Counted from the stretch's first letter, positions 33,301 through 45,572 are shown. The stretch: 64,000 nucleotides of DNA from Chlorophyllum brunneum (GCA_963576785.1 OY756147.1:1364001-1428000), one strand, 5' to 3'. The notes: a model not told the origin generated them from the letters alone. A program made the numbers and translations.

Positions 33301-33715
33301 ACAACAAGACCAACCAAGAAACTAGATCACAAATACTATGGACTATTTCAAGTAAAGGCAAAAATAGGTAAAACAAGTTACCAATTGGACCTATCTGAAA
33401 TATGGGTGATACATGACATATTTAACAGCTGACTCCTCTCCTTTATCACAAACCCAAGTTTGACAGCCAGTATACTCCACTACCACTAATGCCTGAGATC
33501 ATCAATGAGGAAAAACAGTACAAAGTAGAAGAAATCCAAGAATATCACAAAAGAGGATGATAAAATCAATACCCAGTACACTGGAAAGGGTACACCTCCA
33601 AGGAGGACACATGGGAAGATGAGTAAGACCTAAATAATGCAAAAGAGGTAGTACAGGATTTTTTGAACCAGATTTCAAGAACAAAACCTATAAAAAGGGA
33701 GGGTAAAAAGTGACA
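30344..33715 (+). pseudogene. pol remnant of element IV
   Basis: Protease region 30344-30745 (the active-site DSG reads DFR), RT with YMDDFVIPGTT near 31370, RNase H 31482-32100, integrase 32440-33100 (GHPGQHRMIELLKQSYWWPQ), GPY/F-like and chromodomain to about 33715. Many stops and small frame shifts. It has CAA where elements I and II have TAG after VIPGTT. Confidence 0.82.
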
Positions 33716-33839
33716 ATTATAAACAAGGAACCTCATATCCCAAGAAAACACTATACTTGAAGAACCTCTCATTATATTCACTATACACTAGACCTTGTCA
33801 ACTACCTCTATAATACACCATATTTGCCAAATACAGACC

Positions 33840-34700
33840 CACTCCATATCTAGCCAACAATGCTGAATTCAAACAAGAACTCAACAATATCCTTGATGCA
33901 CAGACAACTGACAAACAAATTGAACACTATACCCTGACCATCAAAGGCCTCACATATATCATGCATGCTATCAACAATATTCAAATCCAATCCAAAGCCT
34001 TAAGCCATATCCTGCTTGTCACTACTATCAGAGTACTTCCAGTAGCCATAACACCAGAAAAGCACGCACTCATGAAAGAGTTACTAGACAAAGCAGCCAC
34101 TGACCTCAATGTAATGGTATACATGGATACCAAACATTGCATCCAGAGTGCTCTAGTTATGACAGGCAAATGTCTCAATCATCCCACCAATTCCAGTAAC
34201 AACCCCATATACCAATTAGCTTGCTACTTAATAAAACTTGACTCATACACCCCTACCTTACTACTGGCAAAACCACCATACAACAAAGAAGATGAACAAG
34301 AATGGCTAGATAAAGGAATGAAGGGAATTGACAAATTAGTCCCAAACCATCTAATAGAACCTGATATGTAAGACAAAGTAGACCACCTCCTTATACAACT
34401 ACCTGACATAGATCCACTGTCCAAACCAACAATATTCAACCCACCACCATTCTACCTCACACTCAAAGATGGAGGACAATTTGAGGAAAACTACTGGGAA
34501 GAAATAGTCCACAACCTCATCACTGCTGAAACTAATAACACCGTCACATTCTGAGGATGCACCATAGCCCTCTTTAGAGGTGGACAAGACTATGCACCCT
34601 TCTGGATCAGATATTGATGTAAGTCAGAAACTCTAATGATTGGCCCTACCAAACAGCAACTTATTAATGCCTCATACAAAGATCAAAATAACAAGTAGAG
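33840..34700 (+). pseudogene. Accessory ORF remnant of element IV
   Basis: Longest open part 33961-34371. The downstream C-terminal domain aligns with element II: NYWEEIVHNLITAETNN, ALFRGG, PFWIR, TLMIGPTKQQL. The N-terminal half is very different from element II, so only the C-terminal domain is clearly shared. Confidence 0.6.
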
Positions 34701-34741
34701 CATTACACTTCATGGGATCTTAAACATAAAAACAGAGGTAT

Positions 34742-35031
34742 TGTTATAATCTATAGACGTTACATTCTTATCATGTACTTATTGTACTTATCATTCTCAT
34801 ATATCCACTTCATCTCCTGTTTCATCCCTTATGACTGTACTCTTTCTACTCATCCCTATGACTTCTTTACTCTGTTTCCTTATTTTTAGTACTCACTACT
34901 AGTATATAAAGTGTAGTAATACTTAATGTATTCCTTATACTTTACCAATCATATCAACCCTTTCTCTTTTCTCTACTTCCTTGTCTTTATCCAAATACTT
35001 GTAACCTAAGTCCTAGACTAAGGTCATAACA
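34742..35031 (+). repeat. 3' LTR of element IV
   Basis: 290 bp, TGTTATAA...GGTCATAACA, with TATATAAAGTGTAG and the ACTTTACCAA segment still visible. Confidence 0.82.
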
Positions 35032-35850
35032 CTAATGGACTCGACTCATACATCCCCACTACCTTACCTAACAAACTACTATACCACAAAGAAGATGAAC
35101 AAGAATAGCTAGATGAAGGAATAGAAGGAATCAAGAAATTAGTAGTCAAACAATTAATGGAACCAGATATAAGAAATAAAGTAGATTATCTTCTAATCTA
35201 CATCCCTGACTTTGACCCACCAACTAAGCCCATTATATTCAATCTACCCTGATCCTACCTCACACTCAAAGAAAGAGGATAACTTGATGACAACTATTGG
35301 CAAAAGATAGTCCATAACCTAGTTGTAGCAGAGACAAATGACATTACTACCTTCAAAGGATGCATCATTGCCCTCTTCAGAGAAGAAGAAGACTATACCC
35401 CCTTCTGGATCAGATGTTGACACAAGTTAGGAACACTAATGATAGGTCCTACTAAACAACAGCTTGTCAATGTCTTACACAAAGAATAGGACAACAAGTA
35501 TACTACTATACTTTATGGAGTCATGAATATAAAAAAGGGAGGTATTGTTATGAACTATAGATAGATAGTACATTTCTATCATATGTCCATAGTACTCCTC
35601 ATTTCTTTGTATCTGTTTCATCTCCTGTTTCACCCTGTATGGCTGTACTCATACTGACTCATTCTACTTGTCCCCTATGACTCCATCACTCCATTCTCTT
35701 ATTCTTGGCACTCACTATTAGTATATAAAGTGTAGTAATACTCAATGTATTCCTTACACTTTACCAATCATATTATTCCTTTCTCTTCCCTCTACTTCCT
35801 TGTCTTTATCCAAAGACTTGCAACCTGAGTCCTAGACTAAGGTCATAACA
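35032..35850 (+). mobile_element. Ty3/gypsy 3' fragment, element V (accessory ORF end + LTR 35546-35850)
   Basis: 35032-35530 encodes a decayed C-terminal part of the accessory ORF (NYWQKIVHNLVVAETND, FWIR, TLMIGPTKQQLVN); then PPT GGGAGGTA and a 305-bp LTR (TGTTATGA...TCATAACA). It abuts the element IV LTR directly, as expected from an insertion or recombination between related elements. Confidence 0.78.
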
Positions 35851-36436
35851 GTTTTACCTTCATTAATTTTACTCTGTTTTATACTTAGCTATTTCATCTC
35901 TATTAGTTTCATATGGTGAAACTTGTTTCAGTCTCATTATCTATACTCTGTAGTATTTATAGAAAAGAAGTAGTTAATATAAATAGTCAACTATATTAGG
36001 AAGTCAAAGCTTAAGCTTTGATTTTTTACAGAGATAGCCTTCTTAATTACTCAAGAAAAGTTTACATTGACAGTTGCTGTCAATTAATAGAAAATTACTT
36101 AACTGCTTATTTTCTACTTGCCCTTATTACTCAAGAGATACAAGATAAATAGGATTCCCATTTCTTGGTTGAGTAATGACAGTTTGTTAACTTTTGCTTA
36201 TCTGGTTACTTGGCTAAGATAGGTATTAAGGCCATACCCTAGAGGTCACATCCTCTTTGATTGCTCTTAGTAGCCAAATCTGTAACACAACTTCCAACAA
36301 GTCAAAAGATAAGAAAAGTAACACATAGGAAAATATATATATATTCCAATGTTAAGTAATCACTATATAGATGCTCTTAGATACAAGTAAGAGTAGGCAC
36401 TGGGGAAGCCAAGGTATAAAGCAGTCTGTCCTATCC
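35851..36436. other. AT-rich unassigned DNA between element V and P450 copy B
   Basis: No reading frame or repeat recognised. The P450 duplication begins at about 36430. Confidence 0.5.
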
Positions 36437-38764
36437 TTATCTCTGTGTGAACACTAAAGGGACTTTTACAGGCCTATGTATCAAAAGATCAGTGGAATAA
36501 AAGCAAACCAAGGTCCAATTAACATACGTCAAGGTCAATAACTTTATATTCTTCATCACTCTCTCCTTTTTCTGCTCCCATGTCTCATGTGCAAATTGGG
36601 GCTCCTCCTTCAGTGTAATCTTATACTGGGACACAAGCATTACAATGGCTACAACACTTTCCATTTCGGCAAACCTGTTGGGGAGGTTCCTTGGTCAATG
36701 AAGGAACTAGACCAAATGGAGCAATAAATGTACCTCCGTCCCAAACAAGCTCGCGGGCCACCGCTAAAAGGTAAAAAGGCATCTCTATTCCAGTCGGGCT
36801 TCAGGAATCTATCTGGTTTGAAGGAAAGGGGGTCATCCCAGTACTTCGCTATGGAAGGAATTTTCGGAATAAATCGTGCGCCAAGACAAAGAGTATGGAT
36901 GTTGCATACGATTGTGATGTAATCCAACTACATCAATATTAACACTGGTGCCTTTCGGGACTGGTACAACGATTGGTTCGCCTTGAGCATTGGTGACACG
37001 GAGTGTCGTGTCTTCGGCACTACGCTTGGGAATGACAGTGACCTGAAAACGTGATCACGTTCTCTCAATGTTGTCAGGGGAGTGAAAATAAAAGAGAACG
37101 CACCACAGGGTACATTCGTAAGGTCTCATAGAACACACTACAAGGACAAATCTCAGCGAGGTTAAGATCAGAAAAGAATAACCCTACGCCATTGGCCGAG
37201 TTAAGAGTGGCATTTCCTCATACGTCTACAGAGCGGGTGCAACGGAAGATCAGGAAGATGATGTACGTGGAGAGGACAAGGACAAACCGGTGAACGAGGG
37301 TTGGAAACAACAGATTGAATTTGTTGATATAACTTCTCTTGTTCGTCCTGATGGAAGGCAAGAAGGGCGAATGTGAAACAAAGAGTATGGGCCGTTGTCT
37401 ACAGGTGTGTCGATGTGAGCAGACGAAGCAAGTATCCAAGGACAGACGTACTTCATGACCAGCAAGAAGGAAGATATAAATGTTGCCTGTATGCCCTTCA
37501 ACACTTTGAGGACAGGCGAAAAGTCGAAGAGACGTACCAATCAACTCATCAGCGCTCAAGCTTTCAGACTCACCATCACTGGCATTCGCTTCTAGTAGAT
37601 TACTGAACAAGTCGTGCCGCTCCACTTTCTCCGACATCTTGCGCGTCTCGATCATCTCAGTCATGTGTGACTGCTCGGTTGAGATTAGTTATCATTAGCG
37701 GTAGCGCCTGGCAAATTAAACGTACCCTGAGCTCCTTGAACCCTAAATCAATCTCCCTCGTCTTCTCCGTTAACCCCATAACCCAATCCGGAAGCATTAG
37801 CCTATGCAGGACATATGTGGTGACGGTATAGAGGGAGGTCTTGAATGTCATTTGATGACTGGGGGGAACTATATTATCCTCTTTCCAACTCATTCTTTGA
37901 CCAAAGCCGGCAGCAGAAATCACGAAGAGTGCCAACTAGGGGAACCTGGTATGAATTACCAAGTAGACAATGGAGGAACCTGCTCACGGGAAGTGCGATA
38001 TCAAGGCAATGATCAACAACGACGACTTCTTTGTTCTCCCAAGCATTGTCGAAAAGGTCATTCATCACGGAAATGGCTTCATCCCAGACGAGTCTATTGT
38101 TCCTCTAGTAATCAGCCATATCAGATATAAGACTTCAGATGAGTACAGGGATACCCACCTCGGAGAAGCTGGGCGCAGCGATCTTGCGATATTTCTTCCA
38201 GTCTTCCCCCTCAGAAGCCACGACATTGTATCCAAAGAACGACAGGGTGCCATAGTATTCGACTGGTTTAGGGAACCTGGCACGATAAGTTGTGATTTCC
38301 TGGTAGTTGGTCAAACACTTAGTGGACGCCGGGAAGTAGCAGACGTGCAACAGTACCTTGATAGCATTGGCGTCCGCAACTAGAATATCTGCCTTACAGG
38401 GGAACGCACCGACGTGTGCTACGATGTCGCAACCAGCCCAGGCGTAGACTAGGAGTAAGGCATTCAATGCGTAGACTGGTATGATGGAATAGTTTTGGCT
38501 TACCGGAGTGCTTGTCGTTGAATGCATAGTTCCTCCCCTGAGCGAAACCACGAGCTGCTGGAAGTAGGATCCCGAAAATGCTGTTTGAATTTATCAATGT
38601 TCGATAACCAGGGATGTCGCTGTGTATTCAGGAGATGTTTAGTGGGCAATATGAACGACGACGAAGAGCTGAATGCACCCGACACTCCGAGCAGCCTGGC
38701 GGAAGGTTATCGTCCTCTTGATAACATAGACGATGGCGAAAACGGTGAAGACTTCTAACCACAT
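36437..38764 (-). CDS. Cytochrome P450, copy B (open, C-terminal extension)
   Basis: Exons on the minus strand: 38679-38764, 38504-38619, 38357-38448, 38159-38299, 37988-38104, 37726-37935, 37538-37670, 37452-37486, 37288-37398, 37188-37225, 37104-37137, 36910-37042, 36734-36848, 36437-36674; same exon lengths as copy A except the last. Predicted 532 residues. AGHETT, ETLR and FSGGPRACLG are intact. The stop codon used in copy A (TGA) is TGG here, adding 26 residues that resemble no P450 tail. 37321-37794 is identical to copy A including introns. Probably functional or recently so; the extension may impair it. Confidence 0.82.
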
Positions 38765-40128
38765 CGCTGGTGTGTGTGAATCCAGCGTGGTATCCTCATC
38801 CCTGTGTCAACGCTTCAAGGCATATATATATGGTGAATTTGTCCACGGCCTATTTCTGAATCGCAGTCTTGTGAGACCAGTCAAGATTCTCGGAGCATTC
38901 GGCATGATGAATCTTGTCCCATTTTAGCTTTTGCCTATATCCGCCCTTAAGCGTGCCGATTGTAACTTTTGTTCTGCGCTCCGGAGAGCTCTGCCGATGG
39001 TCTGTGTCAATTGGATTACAGCAAACGGCCCTGGCGTGTGTTTCTTGAAATCCGGTCCCATCCACGCCGTTACCACTGAATATTGAAACATTCATCCTAT
39101 GTTGAGGCGTCTTTTCCCAGCTTATAGGGACTTCTTGTGGACACGTGAAGTGAAGGCACGCAAACGTCAATCCGGAGGTGTGTCACGCTCGGACAACTAA
39201 GGACTGGCACTTCGAGTGCCGCGAATTAGCCGCGCTGCAGTGATCATTAGTAATGAAAACAAGATTCAAGATATCCGCCAAATATTACATCCTGACAATG
39301 AACGCCTCACCCTCCTTTGGGAAGGAATACATACATGGAGACAATACATAACCTTTGGACGCCAAAAGAGTTAGCACCCAAGCCCTATGAAACTACCAGC
39401 TGCACGAAGAAAGGCTGGCCCCTGAGATAAGGGTTACAACTCATTCCGTTTTTAATGCTGAACGAAGCTGTAGCTAATTGTGATGCCACCGAACTCGTGG
39501 ACATATACCATCGATTGGGCCAAGAGTGGCATTTCCTCGCCTGTCTGGAGGAGATGGGAGATGGGTGTGCGCGGTTATTGTTGGGAGAGGACAATGATGG
39601 ATCGGTGTACGGTAGGAAGATCAGTTCTCATATGCTGGTGCAAATGAGAATGGGGACGGTAAAGCGAGAAAGGTGTGCGGCCTTTCAGTAAGAATGAGGG
39701 AGAGGGGGGACAGTATATACCTTGATTGCGTCAGCGTTTGCTTGCATGGACATGCTGTAGGTGATAGCTGAGCGCAGAGCGCTGAGTATCGGACATTGAA
39801 CGCCGAATGCTGAATCGATCCCGTGACGTCGACTCTGTGGTTTGACTAGACCCTGACCCTTGCACTCATGTTTGAGAATTTGCACTGATCTGTAGCACTC
39901 ACAGTCTGGTCAAAGTAAGTCATTTTTCTTGATGGAATTCATCTTCCTGACAGGATAAATTTCGCTTAGAAGGCGCCTAAGCTGCAGCCTCTATGTGAGC
40001 ACGTCTTACTTCTCACTCATCCGCCCCATGAAACAAATGGCCACAGGTCCAAACCAACCAGTATTGACGAAAGCTTCTGGAAGAACTCGCCATCTCCAGC
40101 ACCAGACGATGAGAGAGGTGAAGACGGC
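38765..40128. other. P450 upstream duplicate and intergenic region
   Basis: 38765-39255 corresponds to 13117-13600. Beyond that nothing is recognised. An open stretch at 39455-39691 is not supported by motifs. Upstream exons of the SET gene could lie just before 40129, since the chromodomain frame is open back to about 40046. Confidence 0.45.
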
Positions 40129-42511
40129 ATGGAATGGAGCTTTGAGGTAGTGGGAGAGGAAATTGATAGCAATGGCGAAGTACGGTATGCCCCCAGCTCA
40201 TCTAACTTTCGTAGTCCTAGAGGTTTATGAACTAATTCGTAGATACGAGGTAATACTCTCCCCGTATCACATCGTTCTCTGTTGTCGATCTAAATGAGCC
40301 ATAGATCGAATGGGACAACTGGCAGCGTGCAGATGGAACCTCTCAAACTTGGCAACGAATGCATCCATTTCAGCTCAAGGATTGGCAGCGCATGCAGAAG
40401 CGGGAGAGAAACTCGATCCTTAAAGATTCGATCGATATCACTTTGGAACCACTCTCCGGTACAGATATACACAATGACTTGACCCGGCTTCGCGCACAAG
40501 CATATCAAGGAAAGCTCGAGGCGAGAAGACAGTACAGTCCTAAGCTTGAGGAGCAAATGGCAAAGCTCTTGGCGGAGAAGCTGGGCCCTGGCTCAAGTCT
40601 AAAACATTCTCAGTCTTCTCCGACGTCCGCTGGAGCGCCGGGAACTCCTGGGCGAGGACTTCGACTTTCAACTGTTCGCCAACATCAGCAACAACAACAA
40701 GCGCCAACACACCATGCAAGACCAGAATTAAGGAGTAGTCCATCTAAACCTCAGTCCTTTTCCGTTCCTGAGCCGACTGCGTCAATATCAACAGTACTAA
40801 CTCTATCCACAGGGAGCTCTTCAAAACCACTATCAAGGCGCCGAGATCTTCCACGACCGTCCTCGTCCAAGAGTTCGCCAGTCTCACCTGGCCCCAGTCC
40901 GCGAGAACATGCCTGCCGTAAACGCAAGGCATCCGAAACCGAAGGCATGGGTGACGGATCAGGTCCATCGAGGTATCAATGATTAAGCTTTACGCAGCTT
41001 CCCCCCAGTCATCGTTATCCGATATACAGGGAAGATCACGAGGTTTCGATGTCCGTCGGGAAGGGAAAGGCACCTATGCGCAGGTCAACTCTGTATGCAT
41101 TTGTGGTGATGGGAAGCTAACGATGGAATGTAGTTCATATCAACGGCTCCAAATATCCCTACAGTGGACCAAAATCGCTGGTGCAGCTGGTGCAGCGACC
41201 GTTTCGTTCGTGAATGATGTAGATGATGAGGAGATACCATCACTTGCATCGGATTTCCAGTACCTCGAGAAAGGATATATCTAGTATGTCCTTCATCACC
41301 ACACGATGCTTCGCTACCGAATTGAATGGTTTTGCTTCTCAGCCCGGATCATATAGAGAAACCAAGCACAGATTTCCAGATCGGGTGTGACTGCACAAGA
41401 TGCGATTCCGTTTCGCAATGCGATTGTCAAAGCGACTCGGAGGTTGTAAACAAGAAAGGGCGTAAGGCGTTCGCGTACACGAAAGCTGTAAGCTCCCTGA
41501 CATTACTGCACACACAGACGCTCACGCACTACCCTCCCTAGGGGCTCTTCTCGTTTAGCACCCCTAGAGGTGTGGAAGTGATAGAATGTAACGCAGTAAA
41601 TAATCACCCTTTCTTGTGTCCATCCCAACCTTACACTAAATTTACTAGGCCTGCCACTGCGCACCAGACTGTAACAACCGCGTCGCCCAACGACCTCGAG
41701 ACATTCCACTCGTAATCTTCAAAACTGAAGGCAAAGGTTGGGGCGTGCGCGCCACGATTGATATCATACGTGGAAAAGTTTTGGGGATGTATTCTGGGTT
41801 CGTTGGTTCCTCTTAACATTTCGCACTCCACCTGCTCACGCCTCGCGTTGTATTCTCTCCACTATCCAGACAATTAATGTAGGCATATTGGTGTTAAAAA
41901 AAAAGAGAAGGCCAAGCAGTGCTGATGTGTCTGGACTTAGAACACGCGAAGAAGCGCTGAAAATGGACAATTCCACAGGAGGATATATTTTTGATCTGGA
42001 TGGGCAAGAAGACCTGGGCGAGAGAGGAGATGAAGATGGAGGTAACGAAGGAAAGTTTAGCGTCGATTCGAGGACTTGTGGTATGGTCCTTTCCACACTT
42101 CCCTGATACTCCGGTGCTGATGTGATACTCCCATTATGATAGGAAATTGGACCCATTTTGTTAAGTATGTTTGCAACCCCTTATCCCTCTGCGTTACACC
42201 TAACGTGCGCCAGTCACTCTTGTACCCCGAATATGTCAATCTACCTTGTGGTGTATGATACATTACCAGCTGTACGTCTTCTATCCTTCTATTAAGGCCC
42301 TTGTCGTATGAACTCTTTCCAGACAAACCGACCATACGTTACGTTCGTAGCGCGCGAGTCCATCAAAGCTGGAACTGAACTCACCGTGGACTACGACCCC
42401 GCCTCCGCAGATCCACATAACGCCATCAACTTTACTGCGGGTGACGTGGAGGGTATGAGGAAATGTTTCTGTGCAAGTGGGGGGTGCAGAGATTATGTTA
42501 GGATGTTCTGA
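40129..42511 (+). CDS. Chromodomain-SET histone H3K9 methyltransferase (Clr4/SUV39 type)
   Basis: Exons 40129-40184, 40243-40249, 40305-40972, 41030-41083, 41134-41283, 41343-41487, 41542-41595, 41649-41797, 41920-42080, 42143-42164, 42214-42271 and 42323-42511; about 570 residues, all in phase. N-terminal chromodomain ([20 protein letters not shown]) depends on a 7-nt microexon. A Ser/Pro/Gln-rich linker follows, then pre-SET ([28 protein letters not shown]), SET ([27 protein letters not shown]) and post-SET ([10 protein letters not shown]). Acts on nucleosomal H3 Lys9 in heterochromatin. Start uncertain: the frame is open upstream to about 40046, so a short N-terminal extension is possible. 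Confidence 0.82.
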
Positions 42512-42709
42512 TTCTTCAGGATTTTTCGAACATTGTTTCATTTGAATTGTCCATTTTATATAAATATTTCACCGCGGAAAAAACGTATTTACCTAAATGT
42601 AAGAGATAGTCCTCTTCCTTCTTATCTGTAGATACTACATATTGGTAAGCCTAGATGGATCAATGAGAATGCCTTGGAAAACCTCGGAACGAAGAGGTTC
42701 AGAGAGCCT

Positions 42710-43820
42710 TCAGTCCGCCTTCGTGTGCCTCTTAGTAGCAGTAGGAACTGAGGCCTTGGACGCGACAGCCATCGACTCCGCAACATCTTTTCCTAGCACC
42801 CAAACGATAATAGCGGGTACAATGATCCATAACCTGGGAGAGCCGTCAATACCACGCCGGAGTTCGACCACTCAAAAGCATACTCACCCATTCGGCAAGA
42901 TCCAGTAAACGAACAGAGTGAATGCGTCATTGTGCCCAATTTGGCAGAAACCGCAGTAGTATTCATTGAGCCAGTAGAGGACTGTTTTAGAGAGAGTCAT
43001 GAGTGCGGTGGCAAATCCGACTACCGGAGCCCCGGGCCATTGGACGCTGTACGTGAGATAGACATAGGTAACGTTGAGGAGAGTTTCGACTATGTTCATG
43101 AAAGCTAGATGAATGCCATATTAGGATTCAGAAGACAAATGGTGGGTATGGGCGTACATTGAGCATTGGTGAAACCGTCGCCACTCTCCAGCGCCGGAAG
43201 TCCATAAACCTAACAAGTCGGACTGAACATTCTGTGATGAAATGAAAATCGCATGGTAAACGTACGTAGTCAACCTATCAATCACCAAGATACATCCCGT
43301 GTTAGTCACGTCGTATGATATGGTGTCATGGTGAGAATGAATCAAAGTGGAGCTTTGAATTAGACAAACGTCTTGGTATATTGCGTACGGGCGCCAAATC
43401 CAGTGCAGATCGCCACCCTGGTAAAATTGAGCAGCATATGGTTATGTTAGACGCCTTGTTGGTTGGTGAGGTTGCCAGTGCCGGAGTGGCGCTGATCAAC
43501 GTGAATTGAAGCACAGACCTTCATAGATCGTGGTCTGTTGGGAAATTAATAAATGTGTTTGAACATATCATACTGAGCATAAGGGCAAGTACGTACCGCA
43601 TGAAGCAGTATCCAACGTCCCAAGCAATGACAGGCGCTGTAACGAGGAACCAAGTAGTGATCCACCAGTATGCTTTCACTGCCATGTCGGTCGCTGAAAA
43701 CTGGTGTAGTTTCTGCGGTGTAGACGGGGTTGGGAAGGCAAGAACGTATGGGCGGCCGTTGAGGTAGCCGTGGGTGACAATCCCACAGTCGTTGCGCGAG
43801 GGATGATCGATCAACAACAA
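42710..43820 (-). CDS. Multi-pass membrane protein, EXPERA-like
   Basis: Seven exons on the minus strand (43597-43820, 43519-43534, 43370-43417, 43266-43274, 43158-43209, 42888-43104, 42710-42833) give 229 residues. Two are microexons of 16 and 9 nt; they restore RPRSMK and VDY between conserved blocks GGDLHWIWRPYAIYQD and YGLPALESGDGFTNAQ. About four membrane spans; later motifs LYWLNEYYCGF, GHNDAFTLF, YWILPNGLWIIVPAII. The C-terminus is basic. The pattern resembles fungal EXPERA-domain (EBP/TMEM97-like) proteins of the ER, but that assignment is from memory of the motif pattern and is uncertain. Confidence 0.65.
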
Positions 43821-45440
43821 TTATGCAGACACGTGATGGACATCGCTCAGCGGGCTACTTAAATTTAAACTTGAGAGAAGCCTGCGTCGTCGTTACCACA
43901 TAACATAGCGACTGATTAGTAAGCGCACAACGCAAACCCGATCGAGGCGTCGATGATGGCGTTACTGACGGACTCGTCCTCTCATCCTCAGATCTCAGAT
44001 GCTACGCTACTTTCCAACTGCTGACCATCGGTATGGATGAGGAACGTAATATTCGCAGGTCAATGACTGTCATGTTCCTGTTCCTGGGACCTCTTGGCCG
44101 AACATGATTAGGCGGCTTCCTCCTCCAGCCATCAATAATGGACAAGTCGATTCAGGTGTGCTACTCACCTTCACTAACATAATTCTGTGCGGTGATCGGC
44201 TACCGGGGCAGCTTGTTCTCTATTTCTTGGGGCTTATTCTCCGCCAACCGACCCTGTCACTTGTTAGGCAGTTCGTGGTGAGAGCCAGTGCCTTGTCAAC
44301 TCAAATGATGTCGGAACTGGCATCAACTTCTGGGTTGATCGCCTTGTCGAGTGTTTAATTCCTGTGTGGCCGTGCGGTTTGAGTCTCCAGCGGCGAGATT
44401 TATCCTCATTTATCCACTCGGGCTCGGGCAGTGTCAAGATCTCTCTCGCTTGGAGCCGGGTGTGTCATAGTGTCGTCAGTTTACCGACTTGTGACCGATT
44501 ATCTGCAACGTCTTTATACGGATTTCGGAGGAAATGGTGACCTAGCAACCTCTAACCGCACTTTCTGGCACCGCGGCACACTCCTTCTTGATCACTGGGA
44601 TTCCCAAGGTGTACCAATGCTTGAGCCACTCAATTCAGGCTCAATGCAGAGGTGGTATATAACATTGACGTCCTGTCTATTCCTATGCCAGACAGCCGCC
44701 ACTCGAATGCTATCGTTGTCTCCTGAGTGGTGAGACAATTACATATAGAATATATTTAACCCAGCGACGGTATTGTTTCGGACCTCATCGACCCCGTGAA
44801 CAGTTACCGTTCTGATTTCCCGGCGGTGAGAGGAGTGGCGACCGATCCTCGCACTTCACAAAAAGTCAGGACTCATCAGAAAGGGCCAGAATATCCTCTC
44901 ACCAGGTCTTCGTTCCAGTGAGTCGCATTAACCCCGTGTAAACCCAGACCGTTCGTTAGCAGCGGCGTGCGGGTGGCACACCGTATCAGATATACTGTCT
45001 ACCCCAAGGGCCCCTACCAAGCCTTTCATAGGTCCTTTCCTTCGTGACTATCGCTGGTGATACAAGGCAACGAAGACATATCTTACCATTTGGGGAAAGA
45101 TTATGATCTTCAGCAGGGTTGTACCGATTCGCAAGTTCCCACCGCGGGACTTCGTCCCTAACTATGTGAAAAAGGGAGGTTAGCTTCACCTCGCGTCTCG
45201 GTTTTCCTTAGAGGACATCTTTTTTTCCTTGGCCTTTAAATTTGGCTCTACTGTGAACGGACGTTGGTGAAATTCAAGGACCCTGTAAATTCCATCGTAA
45301 AAGGCTGTGTGCCTTGTGAGGTATGTAACGGCGTAACACTGTCAGGCACCGGCTAGGCACCCTCCTATGAGCTCCAATGAGCAGGAAAAATATACAGGGT
45401 CCATTCCGTGAATGGAAAGCGGCCTACACCTGAGGGCTCG
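43821..45440. other. Intergenic, nothing recognised
   Basis: Open stretches at 44104-44358 and 44431-44733 lack motifs or splice context and are not called. Confidence 0.5.
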
Positions 45441-45444
45441 AATG

Positions 45445-45452
45445 TATATAAG
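45445..45452 (+). promoter_or_regulatory. TATA box of the peptide-precursor gene
   Basis: TATATAAG, 121 bp before the start codon at 45573, giving a plausible 90-100 nt leader. Strong TATA boxes are typical of regulated, highly expressed fungal genes. Confidence 0.5.
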
Positions 45453-45572
45453 GCGTATGACCCCTTGTCTTGGGCAAGCCAGAGAAACCCCCTCTTTCCA
45501 CCCACCCCCACCTATCGTCCCCTCATCTCTATCGTCACTTTACCCTGTTTAGACTGTAAATCTACTTCGACA

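Larger units (their letters stand above)
29221..35031 (+). mobile_element. Ty3/gypsy chromovirus, element IV (old, 5' truncated)
   Basis: Same layout as element II but heavily decayed: gag remnant 29221-30261, pol 30344-33715, accessory ORF remnant 33840-34700, 3' LTR 34742-35031. The 5' LTR and gag N-terminus are missing. Many Gln/Arg/Trp codons became stops, and CpG is strongly depleted relative to element II. Confidence 0.85.

Noticed and set aside
39455..39691. 78-codon open frame upstream of the SET gene as its first exon
   Set aside because: No chromodomain or other motif, and no donor/acceptor pair joining it to 40129 could be supported.
44104..44733. Two open frames of 84 and 100 codons
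   Set aside because: No motifs, no splice context and no paralogue in the window.
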